64,000 nt of DNA from CAYJAD01 sp964371195. GTDB lineage: Bacteria; Desulfobacterota; Desulfovibrionia; Desulfovibrionales; Desulfovibrionaceae. Location: positions 1-64,000 of the forward strand of contig CAYJLD010000002.1 of NCBI GenBank assembly GCA_964371195.1, read 5' to 3'. Below, one piece after another: positions 45,949 through 55,029 of this stretch. The stretch's first letter is position 1. Each line of letters begins with the position of its first letter. The notes under the pieces were generated by a model. That model worked only from the letters and a program-made list of their open reading frames with translations, ran no database searches and was not told the origin of the DNA. Position numbers and translations under genes: made by a program.

Positions 45949-47025
45949 ATGCAAAACGCACTAGACAAAATCATTTCAAACATCAAGCCTGTGAATTTTA
46001 ACTTAAAACAAAATGCTCAAGCGCATTTAGACAATCTAACCAAACCCCAAGGAAGTCTTGCCCGCCTTGAAGAGTTGGCAGCACAAATTTATTGCATTCA
46101 AAATGCGCCAAATCAAATTGTTGTCGATAAGGCGCGTATGTTTACTGTGGCAGCAGACCACGGCATAGTAGCAGAAAAAATTGCATCCTACCCCCAAGAA
46201 GTCACAAGGCAAATGGTATTAAATTTCTTGGCTGGGGGAGCTGGTATTAGCGTTTTATGTAAGCTTAATCAAATAGATCTTAGTGTAGTTGATTCTGGAT
46301 GTGTTGGTGGTCCATTTCAAGCCCATGAAAGTTTAATAGATTTGCGCCTTGGTGATGGCACTGCTAACTTTGCCAAAGAGCCTGCCATGAGTAGACAATT
46401 ATGCTTAAAAGCCCTACATAATGGTTTTGAACTTGCTACAGATGCAGCAAAAAAAGGATATAAAACCATTGGTATAGGAGAAATGGGCATTGGAAATACT
46501 ACAGCTGCCACGGCTATTTTTTGTGCCATATTTAACCTTGACCCTAAGCATGTAGCGGGACCAGGGGCCGGAGCTAGTGCTGAACTGATTGCGCATAAAG
46601 CTGAGGTAATCAAGGAAGCTTTAAACTTACACAGCAATATACTGTCTAGTGGTGATGGTATTGATATATTGGCCTGCGTTGGCGGATTTGAAATTGCTAC
46701 CATGGCTGGTATTATACTTGGTGCGGCACACAATGGCTGTATATTGGTTGTAGACGGTTTCATTTCCAGTGCAGCTTACGTGGCTGCAAGACATATATGT
46801 CCTGAGGTTGAAGGATACTGTATTCTATCGCACACATCTGCTGAACCAGGCTATACGCACATATTAAAAGAACTAAATACTACTCCCTTACTAAATTTAG
46901 GCTTGCGCCTTGGCGAAGGAACTGGAGCAGCTATTGCTATACCTTTATTAAGGGCAGCGGCCACCATTTTTAATGATATGGCAACATTTAGTGATGCAGG
47001 TGTCACAGGTGAAACATGCCATTAA
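45949..47025 (+). CDS. cobT: Nicotinate-nucleotide-dimethylbenzimidazole phosphoribosyltransferase
   Basis: CobT makes alpha-ribazole phosphate, the lower-ligand part of cobalamin. Recognisable parts are LDNLTKPQGSLARLEELA, VAADHGIVAEKIASYP, GEMGIGNTTAATAI, SHTSAEPGYTHIL and the C-terminal LRLGEGTGAAIA with the catalytic glutamate. The length (358) is normal. It has an AAAGG ribosome site and its own promoter. It overlaps the start of the oppF-type gene by ten bases. No other cob genes lie in the window, so here the lower-ligand step is separated from the rest of the pathway. Confidence 0.95.
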   Translation: MQNALDKIISNIKPVNFNLKQNAQAHLDNLTKPQGSLARLEELAAQIYCIQNAPNQIVVDKARMFTVAADHGIVAEKIASYPQEVTRQMVLNFLAGGAGISVLCKLNQIDLSVVDSGCVGGPFQAHESLIDLRLGDGTANFAKEPAMSRQLCLKALHNGFELATDAAKKGYKTIGIGEMGIGNTTAATAIFCAIFNLDPKHVAGPGAGASAELIAHKAEVIKEALNLHSNILSSGDGIDILACVGGFEIATMAGIILGAAHNGCILVVDGFISSAAYVAARHICPEVEGYCILSHTSAEPGYTHILKELNTTPLLNLGLRLGEGTGAAIAIPLLRAAATIFNDMATFSDAGVTGETCH

Positions 47026-47981
47026 ATAGCCCACCCACCCTTGAAGTTAAAAAGCTTACTCGCAACTTTACAATTCAACGTGGTATCTTGAGTGAACAAG
47101 TCACGTTGCGTGCTGTAAATGATGTTGATCTTTGCGTAAATGAAGGGCAAAGTCTTGGGTTAGTTGGGGAGTCAGGTTGCGGTAAATCAACGCTTGGACG
47201 CATGATTGTAGGTTTGCTTGCACCATCATCAGGTCACATACTTATGCATGGCCAATCATTATATGATGAACAAGGTAAACTTAAGCTAAATAATATGGCT
47301 CAAATGGTTTTTCAAGATCCATTTTCATCACTTAATCCACGTCTATCCATTGGGCATTCCATTGCAGAGCCGCTTATAGTACAAAAAGTAGAAGCCAAGG
47401 ATCGCCAAGAACGCATGTTAGAAATGCTTAATTTAGTCGGCCTGTTACCAGAACAGGCTAAAAGATATCCGCATGAATTTTCTGGCGGACAACGGCACCG
47501 CATTGCCGTAGCAAGGGCCTTAATTACTAATCCTAAAGTTTTGGTTTGCGATGAACCAGTTTCAGCTCTTGATACCTCTGTACAAGCCCAAGTGCTAAAT
47601 TTATTGCGTGACGTACAAGAAAAGTTTAAGCCAGCTTGTGTATTTATTTCACATGACCTTGCTGTAGTTGGTTTTATATGTGAGCGCATGGCAGTTATGT
47701 ATCTTGGATCTGTGGTGGAGCTAGCCTCACGTGAAGATATTTTTGAACGCGCAGCCCACCCATATACCGAGGCTCTGCTTGCTTCCATTCCATCCCATGA
47801 CCCAGACAAACATATTACAAAGGCACCCTTAAGTGGTGAGTTACCAAGTCCTATAAACCCACCTAGCGGCTGTACATTTCATCCACGCTGCAAAAGGGCC
47901 TTAGACATATGCAAGCATGAACTGCCCAAATGGTATGAACTAAGCAAAGACCATAAGGTACGCTGTCACCTTTATGGTTAA
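47016..47981 (+). CDS. Oligopeptide/dipeptide ABC transporter ATPase (OppF/DppF-type)
   Basis: The 321-residue protein is the second-ATPase type of peptide and nickel importers: Walker A GESGCGKSTLGR, Q-loop VFQDPFSSLNPR, signature FSGGQRHRIAVARAL, Walker B LVCDEPVSALD, and the C-terminal OppF extension with PPSGCTFHPRCKRALDIC, a cysteine group that can hold an iron-sulfur cluster in this family. It overlaps cobT by ten bases and is translationally coupled. No permease, binding protein or OppD partner is adjacent, so the rest of the transporter must be encoded elsewhere. Confidence 0.92.
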   Translation: MPLNSPPTLEVKKLTRNFTIQRGILSEQVTLRAVNDVDLCVNEGQSLGLVGESGCGKSTLGRMIVGLLAPSSGHILMHGQSLYDEQGKLKLNNMAQMVFQDPFSSLNPRLSIGHSIAEPLIVQKVEAKDRQERMLEMLNLVGLLPEQAKRYPHEFSGGQRHRIAVARALITNPKVLVCDEPVSALDTSVQAQVLNLLRDVQEKFKPACVFISHDLAVVGFICERMAVMYLGSVVELASREDIFERAAHPYTEALLASIPSHDPDKHITKAPLSGELPSPINPPSGCTFHPRCKRALDICKHELPKWYELSKDHKVRCHLYG

Positions 47982-47990
47982 TGGTAATTG

Positions 47991-49067
47991 TTAAGAATCA
48001 TAGCCCAAGGCTTTATTAAGCTCTACTCCGCCATGTTCAGCAAAAATTTTCTCAACTCTATCTGACCATATTTCGTCAGTAGATGAAAGCTTACCTGAAA
48101 ATGTAAGTGTTTGTTTACCTGTGGACTCATTTAAAGCTGAAATAATTACATCCTTATCAACATTAAGAATGCTAGTAAGATTTTGTATGGATGCATTATT
48201 TTCTTTATCTTCAGCAACTAAATCTTCAAAAAGTACTACAGTCTCAGGATATGCCTGAACCCACTGAACAATACTTTTCGTCACATTAAGCATATAAGTA
48301 AATTCACCAGATTGCATAAAGGAATATAAAGCTTCTTCAGTACAATCCATGCCCAACCATCCTTCACCACTTGTATCTCTTTTTTGCCTATAGCGCATAA
48401 GGGAAACAAGGGCCACACGCAACTCACGCACAGAGCAAATTTTGGTTTTAAAACTCAAATCTTCATTCCAACTAAAGGGTAAATGCCCCACCACAAATTG
48501 TCCTGGTTGAACTAAGTGCGTTTGAATGTATGATGATACCTTATAATAAGTAATTGTCTGGTCAGAAAATTTATTAAAATCTAATGCTCTTGAATCTGTT
48601 AAAGTATCCCCTGCGTGAAAACCTGCGTTTTGATATGAAAGCTTACGCAGCATACTTTCAAGCAGGTATGTGCCTGACTTTGGCAAAGTAATTACAAATA
48701 ATGGGGGACGATTACTTAAATTTTCTAATGGCTTTTGAAAACAAATCCTGCCCTCACTTGTTCTTTCAAGTCTTAATCTTAGTGGAGGCACATTCATGGT
48801 GGGGATATAAATATCACTATCTTTATCAAAGTTCATCATGGCATTAAAAAGTGCAATTTGTAATTCATTAATATGTGAAATTTGATTATTAATCATGATG
48901 TTTTGTTTTACATTGGCATCATGTACTCGGTGCAACTCTCGATGTAACTCGCGGTAAAATTCCGATAAAATAACCTCTTGCACTTGGTTTAAATGTGCGG
49001 TCACTGTTTCTTGTAAATGCGTTGTACCGCAAACTTTACGTATCAGGTTTAATATATATTTTTTCAT
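47991..49067 (-). CDS. Sulfotransferase-like protein (paralogue A)
   Basis: The P-loop-like motif TLPKSGTYLLE (near 125-135) matches the PAPS-binding 5' phosphosulfate loop of sulfotransferases, and RELRVALVSLMRYRQK fits the 3' phosphate-binding part. The N-terminal 90 or so residues are helical and variable. The start at 49067 (MKKYILNLIRKVCG) follows a GAGGTGG ribosome site. A second copy lies at 49164-50204. The two are most alike at their C-termini (SALNESTGKQT, GVELNKALGY). The protein presumably transfers sulfate to a glycan, lipid or peptide, but the acceptor cannot be read. It converges on the OppF-type gene with a 9-base gap. Confidence 0.78.
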   Translation of the reverse strand: MKKYILNLIRKVCGTTHLQETVTAHLNQVQEVILSEFYRELHRELHRVHDANVKQNIMINNQISHINELQIALFNAMMNFDKDSDIYIPTMNVPPLRLRLERTSEGRICFQKPLENLSNRPPLFVITLPKSGTYLLESMLRKLSYQNAGFHAGDTLTDSRALDFNKFSDQTITYYKVSSYIQTHLVQPGQFVVGHLPFSWNEDLSFKTKICSVRELRVALVSLMRYRQKRDTSGEGWLGMDCTEEALYSFMQSGEFTYMLNVTKSIVQWVQAYPETVVLFEDLVAEDKENNASIQNLTSILNVDKDVIISALNESTGKQTLTFSGKLSSTDEIWSDRVEKIFAEHGGVELNKALGYDS

Positions 49068-49163
49068 AACACCCACCACCTCTATTACAATCACTTTTAA
49101 ACAAGTCAGGTGATTACACTAAATTATTTACTATATACCATTTATATTATCTTAAAATACAGA

Positions 49164-50204
49164 TTAGTTGTATCCTAAGGCTTTATTAAGTTCGACCCCA
49201 CCATACTCAGCAAAAATCTCCTCAACTCTATCTGACCATATGTCGTCTATAGATGAAAGCTTACCTGAAAATGTAGGCGTTTGCTTGCCAGTGGACTCAT
49301 TTAAAGCTGAAATAATAGCATCCTTGTCAACATTAAGAATTGCACTAAGATTTTGAATAGATGCATTATTTTCTTTATCATTAGTAATTAAGTCTTCAAA
49401 ACGCACTACGGTTTCAGGATATGCCTGCACCCATTTCGCCATCTCCTCAGCTGCTCCAAACATAAACGGACGTTCTCTAGATTGGATAAATTGGTATAAA
49501 GCTTCTTCTGTATTGCCAAGTCGCATCCAACCGCCGCTGACTTGATCCCTTTTTTGCCTAAAGCGCATTAAGGAAACCAAGGCTACTCGTAAATCTCTAA
49601 TGGAGCAAATTTTTACGCGTGAATATAGATGGTTATTCCAATAAAAAGGTAAATGCCCTGCCACAAATTGGCCAGGTTGAACTAGCATGGTTTGCATAAA
49701 GGGTGTTACATTATATTGAACTATTTTTGACATACCAAAGCTATCAAAATCAACAGTTCTCGAATCTCCCAAGCCTAGGCTATCCCTAGTTGGATAGTCA
49801 GCATGAAAGCCGGCATTTTGATATTTAAGGTGAGTAAAGATTTTTTCTAAGAAATATGTTCCTGATTTTGGTAATGTGATTACAAAAACTGGAGGGCGTA
49901 AACTCAAATTTTCTATGGGTTTTTGAAAGCAAACCCCACCATCAGAGGTTCTCTCAATACGCAAAGAACGAGGTGGGTTATCCAGAGTTGGAATAATGAT
50001 ATCATCACTCTTATTTTGCATGCCATTAAATAGAGCCATTTGTAAGTCATATATGGCAGCGAATTGATTTTGATTTCTTTCATGTTGCTCATTGAGCTTA
50101 TCATGAATTTTTTGTGTCTCACTGTATAATTCTGCTAAAAATATATCCTTCAACAGTGTTGTACCACAAATTCTACGTATTATATTAAGTATGAGCTTCT
50201 TCAT
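49164..50204 (-). CDS. Sulfotransferase-like protein (paralogue B)
   Basis: This copy of the neighbour at 47991 has the same layout: a helical N-terminus (MKKLILNIIRRICG), the P-loop TLPKSGTYFLE, the 3' phosphate site RDLRVALVSLMRFRQK, and nearly the same C-terminus (STGKQTPTFSGKLSS, GVELNKALGYN). The ATG at 50204 is chosen because it aligns with the paralogue start and has GGGG ten bases in front. The middle part, where acceptor specificity would lie, differs more (GFHADYPTRD against GFHAGDTLTD). The pair is likely the result of tandem duplication. Confidence 0.78.
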   Translation of the reverse strand: MKKLILNIIRRICGTTLLKDIFLAELYSETQKIHDKLNEQHERNQNQFAAIYDLQMALFNGMQNKSDDIIIPTLDNPPRSLRIERTSDGGVCFQKPIENLSLRPPVFVITLPKSGTYFLEKIFTHLKYQNAGFHADYPTRDSLGLGDSRTVDFDSFGMSKIVQYNVTPFMQTMLVQPGQFVAGHLPFYWNNHLYSRVKICSIRDLRVALVSLMRFRQKRDQVSGGWMRLGNTEEALYQFIQSRERPFMFGAAEEMAKWVQAYPETVVRFEDLITNDKENNASIQNLSAILNVDKDAIISALNESTGKQTPTFSGKLSSIDDIWSDRVEEIFAEYGGVELNKALGYN

Positions 50205-50310
50205 GCGTAAATACCCCACAAATTTATTCACAATAACAATTTACTTCTGTTATTAACCAAACTTTGAATGGTAACAAAAAGCGCTCAAAGAATCAATTAC
50301 AATGAGGGTA

Positions 50311-52617
50311 TTAGGAAATATTTTCGCTTATAGGTATTGAAGTATCAACACAATGCGCCACACGCCCTTCTTTGCGTCCCCAACGAATGTAGTGATAGAA
50401 GGGATTTAGCTTACAAGTAACTATACTAGGATCATGTGCTATATATTTTTTTGTATCAAACCACGGCGCGGGATTACGTCCCTCCTTAGCACCACGAGAA
50501 ATATAATGCCATAAAGGCTCCATACCACTATCTAGCACGTCGGGATTACAATTTAAATAATAATTTGCGTCAAAACAGCCTGAACGCCTAAGATAATAAA
50601 GCTCAGCCAAGGGCATATATACAAGCTGCACAATACGTTCAATAAGTGGTGTTTTATCCATTTTGGGAATACATGGCTCATCTACATGATAATGCAGCAT
50701 CATAGCTTGATTTAATTTTTCATTTAAATAATTGCTTGCATAATTATATTTAGTCAATCTCTCCCTAGCAAGGCATGGTAATATTGCTTCTTTATCTAAA
50801 CGTGCCAATGAATCTATATCAAGCTTTGCTTGGGGCAATTTTTCATTGGCTATAGAGCTAATTTCATCTGTAATTATAGTATTTTGCAATGCCTTTACAC
50901 CTAAAGGTTGTCCATATATATCTTGTTTGCTTTTTGCAACACCAAACGATGCTAAAAGGCTCTTACCATTACAAAATAATTTACTAGGTCGAAAAGCAGT
51001 TGAATTATAATTTAACATTTTCATCATGGTAAAAATAATAAAAAGTAATCTATTAGGTTTTGCTTCTTGAAAATTAATTGTATTTTTTAAAAAATCATAT
51101 GCAGGTTCACCAAAGTGGGCTTTTACTAAGCTCTTTGTCCTAGGGCGACAAAACTCTTCTTTTAATATCTCAAAGGGATGTACCTCATTAGCACAAAATT
51201 CTTGAAAATCAGTAAATTCCAGTGTTTTTAAATTAATATCATATTGTCTTGTGCTCACAGAATATGATCTTAATTCATTAATTTTAATAGCCTTTTGAAC
51301 ACAATCTAAATCCAACAATTTATTATTAAGTGGAATATCAACTAATTTTTTATTAATTTTTGTAAAAATTAATGCCGATAGAATATGGCGATATTCCCCT
51401 TCATAAGGTGTCAAATTTAATTGTTTTAACTCTTCATCCCAAAGTGGTGATAAAACAAATTTATTATAAAATCTTCGCTCAATTGTATCCACAGCAAAAT
51501 GATGTCTAAGTCTTGACTCATTATAGAACACACTTAAAAGACGTCCATCATCCTTGGTCGTAAAAAACTTATTATCTAATAATGCATGAATTTTAGCTAA
51601 CTCTTTTGCTAAAAAATTTCGGGTAAGCTTATTTGTATCTGCATTAACTCGATGGCTATTTCTTAGCTTGCTACCAAGTTCACTTACTGGAGAAAGCCAA
51701 TAGCCTCTAAGAGTACCTTCTCCCCCAAAGCCAGTAAAACTAAGCTGTAGATTATCATATGTTTGTATAATATCATTCGCAAAACTAGTCTCTGAATGCA
51801 GACCAAAGCGAGTAAGTAAGGCAATGTTCCATGAGTCTGCATGGGACATAGTCCTTGAAGGGTATGCAATATGATTTAGTTGGAAGTTAAAAGTCTGGCT
51901 TAATTGCTTTGCTATTTCAAAATCATATGGGGCATGAGCTGGGCTCAGCGCATTAAAATTAATTTTCGCAAAATCTATTCCTGAAGCCAAAAATAAAGCC
52001 AATGTTAATCTAGTATCAAAGCCACCGGAAAGATCTAAGCTTATATTATAATTAGCATCCACAGCACTCTTAATTATGCTTGCCCATTTGTTAATCCAAT
52101 TTTCAATAATGCTTTGCCCTTCATGGGAGTCTATTTCAACCGTGCCATAGCTTGATAAGTCTGGGAAGTCATATTGCAATGAGTTATTTTTTATGTTGAT
52201 TTGCAGGGTGGTTTTACTTGGAATTAAATTAATCTGTTCGCATGGAGTTGCAGTATATGCAATAGATGCAAATCCATCCTCTAAAAAATGCGCTATATAT
52301 TCATAGTTTACATTAAGTTTTTTTTGCTTTTCAAACAATAGATATTCATAAAGAAGTATAAATGAATTGGCTATGGCAAAATAATTATCATCCTCATATA
52401 TAAATAGTTCGTATGTACCAATATTATCTTGATAAAACTTAATTACGTCGTCATCACGCTTAATCGCAATAAATGAACCTGAGGAGTTTTTATGCTTTTG
52501 TTCATCAAATTCATGAATATTATCAAATATCTTATCATCAGTTACAGCATAACCATACATCCTTGATGTAACTTCATACATGTTATTTGAATCTATTATA
52601 AAAAATTGATCACGCAT
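50311..52617 (-). CDS. Asparagine-synthase-like protein with C-terminal NPDV/EGR repeats (copy A)
   Basis: The chain of 768 residues has a PP-loop ATP-pyrophosphatase motif, DLSGGFDTRLTLAL near 197-210, as in asparagine synthase domains that activate a carboxylate by adenylation. The N-terminal region resembles the class II glutaminase domain in layout but begins MRDQF, without the Cys2 nucleophile, so glutamine hydrolysis is not expected. The last 100 or so residues hold repeats of the type RSGCFDANYYLNCNPDVL...PLWHYISRGAKEGRNPAP, which occur on glycosyltransferases and other surface-modifying enzymes. No good ribosome site is seen before the ATG. The second copy is 53 bases upstream. The function is unknown; amide formation on a surface molecule is a guess. 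Confidence 0.75.
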   Translation of the reverse strand: MRDQFFIIDSNNMYEVTSRMYGYAVTDDKIFDNIHEFDEQKHKNSSGSFIAIKRDDDVIKFYQDNIGTYELFIYEDDNYFAIANSFILLYEYLLFEKQKKLNVNYEYIAHFLEDGFASIAYTATPCEQINLIPSKTTLQINIKNNSLQYDFPDLSSYGTVEIDSHEGQSIIENWINKWASIIKSAVDANYNISLDLSGGFDTRLTLALFLASGIDFAKINFNALSPAHAPYDFEIAKQLSQTFNFQLNHIAYPSRTMSHADSWNIALLTRFGLHSETSFANDIIQTYDNLQLSFTGFGGEGTLRGYWLSPVSELGSKLRNSHRVNADTNKLTRNFLAKELAKIHALLDNKFFTTKDDGRLLSVFYNESRLRHHFAVDTIERRFYNKFVLSPLWDEELKQLNLTPYEGEYRHILSALIFTKINKKLVDIPLNNKLLDLDCVQKAIKINELRSYSVSTRQYDINLKTLEFTDFQEFCANEVHPFEILKEEFCRPRTKSLVKAHFGEPAYDFLKNTINFQEAKPNRLLFIIFTMMKMLNYNSTAFRPSKLFCNGKSLLASFGVAKSKQDIYGQPLGVKALQNTIITDEISSIANEKLPQAKLDIDSLARLDKEAILPCLARERLTKYNYASNYLNEKLNQAMMLHYHVDEPCIPKMDKTPLIERIVQLVYMPLAELYYLRRSGCFDANYYLNCNPDVLDSGMEPLWHYISRGAKEGRNPAPWFDTKKYIAHDPSIVTCKLNPFYHYIRWGRKEGRVAHCVDTSIPISENIS
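52418..52617. repeat. Direct repeat, copy A (5' tract of asparagine-synthase-like gene)
   Basis: These 200 bases match 54763-54962 with only three mismatches and no gaps. Outside the tract, similarity drops sharply on the gene side and ends at the start codon on the other side. Confidence 0.92.
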
Positions 52618-52670
52618 AATGTAGTCTACTATGAATTTACGCTACGAATTTATGAATTCACTAAGTGCTA

Positions 52671-54962
52671 TTAGTTATCATCAATAAACATATCAACAAA
52701 ATATGCTACTCGTTCTTCTCTTCGCCCCCAAATAATATAGTGGCAGAAAGGGTTTAGTTTACTAGCAACTATATCGGGATTTTTCGCTACATATTTTTTT
52801 GTATCAAACCAAGGTGCAGGATTGCGCCCCTCACTAGCACCATAGAAAATATAATGCCACAAAGGATCTACACCGCTATTTAGAACATCTGGGTTACACT
52901 TCAAATAAAAACTAGCGTCAAAACATCCTGTACGTCTAAGATATAAAAGTTCAGCCCTTTGCCTAGAGATGCGTTTTAAGGCACGCATCCAGAACGGCAT
53001 TAATCCTACATCTGGAACACATGGTTCTTCAATATAATGGCACATTTTACTAACAAAGTTTAGCCTTTTACTTAAAAGACTTTCAGCATCATTATATCTA
53101 GTAAGCTCACTCTTAGTCAAACATGGCAATATGTCATCCTTACTCCAATGATCTAAGGATGACATAGATATCTTAGCTGGCTGAATATAGTGATTTATAT
53201 CAAAAGTAGTGTCATTGGTATGAGAATTAAGTATGCCATTTACAGCTAAACTTTGATTATCATCCATGCTCTGATCTATTAAGCTAGGTGTAAATAACTC
53301 CACAAGTTTTTTATTTTTATAAAATAATTTATTGGGAATAAAAGCTGATGATTGATAATTTAGCATTTTGACTATGGTAAAAACAAGAAAAGCAGCTCTA
53401 TTAGGAATTTTATCCTCAAAATTTATGATTTCTTTAAAAAATAAATACAGAGATTTTCCAAAATATGCATCCAACAAACCCTTTGTTTTTAGATTATAAA
53501 ATACTTCTTTAAGCCTTTCATGAGGGTGTTGGTCATTTGCGTTAAATTCTTCATAGTATTTAAAATCATGAGGCTGCAAACTAATATGATAATCTCTTGT
53601 ATTTATTGCATATGACCTTGAAGAATTCATCTTAATGGCCTTATTAACGCAATCCTTATCCAAATATTTACCGTTAAGTGGAATATCAATTAATTGCTTA
53701 TTAAGTTTAGTAAAAATTAATGCCACCAAGATATTACGCTCTTTTCCCTCATAAGGTTTTAGATTTAACTTTTTTAGCTCTTCATCACAAAGTGGGGACA
53801 AAACAAGTTTATTAAAAAACTTTCTCCCAACATTACCAACACCAAAATGATGTCTAAGTCTTGTTTCATTATAAAATAAATTCAACAAACTACCATCATC
53901 TTTTTTATCCAAACCTTGCTGATTTGATAATGCCCAAACCTTACTCAGCTCTTTTCTTAAAAACTGTCTAGTCAAGCCTTTTACCCTAGCATCTAATTTT
54001 TGACTATTGCGCTGCATAACTTCCAACTCTTCCACAGGGCTAAACCAAGTGCTTCTAATTACTTCCCCCCCAAAACCTGTAAAATTAAGCTGTATATTAT
54101 CAGTAATTTGTGTAAGGTCATGCGCAAAGTTAGTCTCAGCATGAGCACCAAAGCGAGTAAGTAAAGCAATGTTCCATGAGTCTGCATGGGACATGGTCTT
54201 TGAAGGATATTTAATATTATTTAATTGGAAGTTAAAAGTTTGGCTTAATTGTTGAGCTGTTTCAAAGTCAAGTGGTGCATGTGCTGGGCTTCTGGCATTA
54301 AAATTAATTTTCGCTAAATCTACCCCTGAAGCAAGAAACAAAGATAGAGTTAATCTACTATCAAAGCCACCAGAAAGATCTGAACTAATATAATATTTTT
54401 TATCAACAGCACTTTTTATTATACTTGTCCACTTGTTAATCCAACTTTCAATGATGCTTTGTCCCTCATTTGAATCAATATCAATAGTGCCGTAGTGTGA
54501 CACATCAAAGAATTCAAAATTAAGAGTATTACTATCAATATTTATTTTAAATTTTGTTTTGCTTGGAATTAAATTTATCTGTTCACATAAAGTAGCTGTA
54601 AAAGCCAGAGAAGCAAAGCCATCCTCCAAAAAATGTGCTATATATTCAAAGTTTACGTCAAGCTTTTTATGCTTTTCAAACAACAAATACTCATAAAGTA
54701 AAATAAATGAGTTAGAAACAGCAAAATAATCTTCTTCCTTATAAACAAATATACCATAAGATCCAATATTATCTTGATAAAACTTAATTACGTCGTCATC
54801 ACGCTTAATCGCAATAAATGAACCTGAGGAGTTTTTATGCTTTTGTTCATCAAATTCATGAATATTATCAAATATCTTATCATCAGTTATGGCATAACCA
54901 TACATCCTTGATGTAACTTCATGCATGTTATTTGAATCTATTATAAAAAATTGATCACGCAT
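52671..54962 (-). CDS. Asparagine-synthase-like protein with C-terminal NPDV/EGR repeats (copy B)
   Basis: This is the upstream paralogue of the gene at 50311, 763 residues from an ATG with AAGGAG five bases in front. The PP-loop reads DLSGGFDSRLTLSL, which is closer to the canonical SGGxDS. The N-terminus likewise lacks Cys2, and the C-terminus carries the same repeats (RTGCFDASFYLKCNPDVL, HYIFYGASEGRNPAP, HYIIWGRREERVA). The first 66 residues differ from copy A at only two positions, while the rest is much more diverged. With two sulfotransferase-like genes downstream on the same strand it forms a probable operon. As in copy A, a synthetase without its own ammonia source would need free ammonia or another amine. 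Confidence 0.76.
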   Translation of the reverse strand: MRDQFFIIDSNNMHEVTSRMYGYAITDDKIFDNIHEFDEQKHKNSSGSFIAIKRDDDVIKFYQDNIGSYGIFVYKEEDYFAVSNSFILLYEYLLFEKHKKLDVNFEYIAHFLEDGFASLAFTATLCEQINLIPSKTKFKINIDSNTLNFEFFDVSHYGTIDIDSNEGQSIIESWINKWTSIIKSAVDKKYYISSDLSGGFDSRLTLSLFLASGVDLAKINFNARSPAHAPLDFETAQQLSQTFNFQLNNIKYPSKTMSHADSWNIALLTRFGAHAETNFAHDLTQITDNIQLNFTGFGGEVIRSTWFSPVEELEVMQRNSQKLDARVKGLTRQFLRKELSKVWALSNQQGLDKKDDGSLLNLFYNETRLRHHFGVGNVGRKFFNKLVLSPLCDEELKKLNLKPYEGKERNILVALIFTKLNKQLIDIPLNGKYLDKDCVNKAIKMNSSRSYAINTRDYHISLQPHDFKYYEEFNANDQHPHERLKEVFYNLKTKGLLDAYFGKSLYLFFKEIINFEDKIPNRAAFLVFTIVKMLNYQSSAFIPNKLFYKNKKLVELFTPSLIDQSMDDNQSLAVNGILNSHTNDTTFDINHYIQPAKISMSSLDHWSKDDILPCLTKSELTRYNDAESLLSKRLNFVSKMCHYIEEPCVPDVGLMPFWMRALKRISRQRAELLYLRRTGCFDASFYLKCNPDVLNSGVDPLWHYIFYGASEGRNPAPWFDTKKYVAKNPDIVASKLNPFCHYIIWGRREERVAYFVDMFIDDN
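54763..54962. repeat. Direct repeat, copy B (5' tract of asparagine-synthase-like gene)
   Basis: Partner of 52418-52617. The three differences fall close together toward the start codon. The sharp edges point to gene conversion or a recent local recombination rather than simple old duplication. Confidence 0.92.
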
Positions 54963-55029
54963 AAACACTCCTTATCATAAAAATTCACATACTGCGTAGC
55001 AATTTTAAATGGAGTTGCTATCTATAGCT

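Noticed and set aside
46317..46763. Minus-strand open frame of 148 codons inside cobT
   Set aside because: cobT is certain on the plus strand; the opposite frame is rich in P, A and S as expected for a shadow.
47991..54962. Cluster as a phage or transposon insertion
   Set aside because: No integrase, transposase, tRNA or flanking repeats; the only repeats are internal to the paralogous genes.
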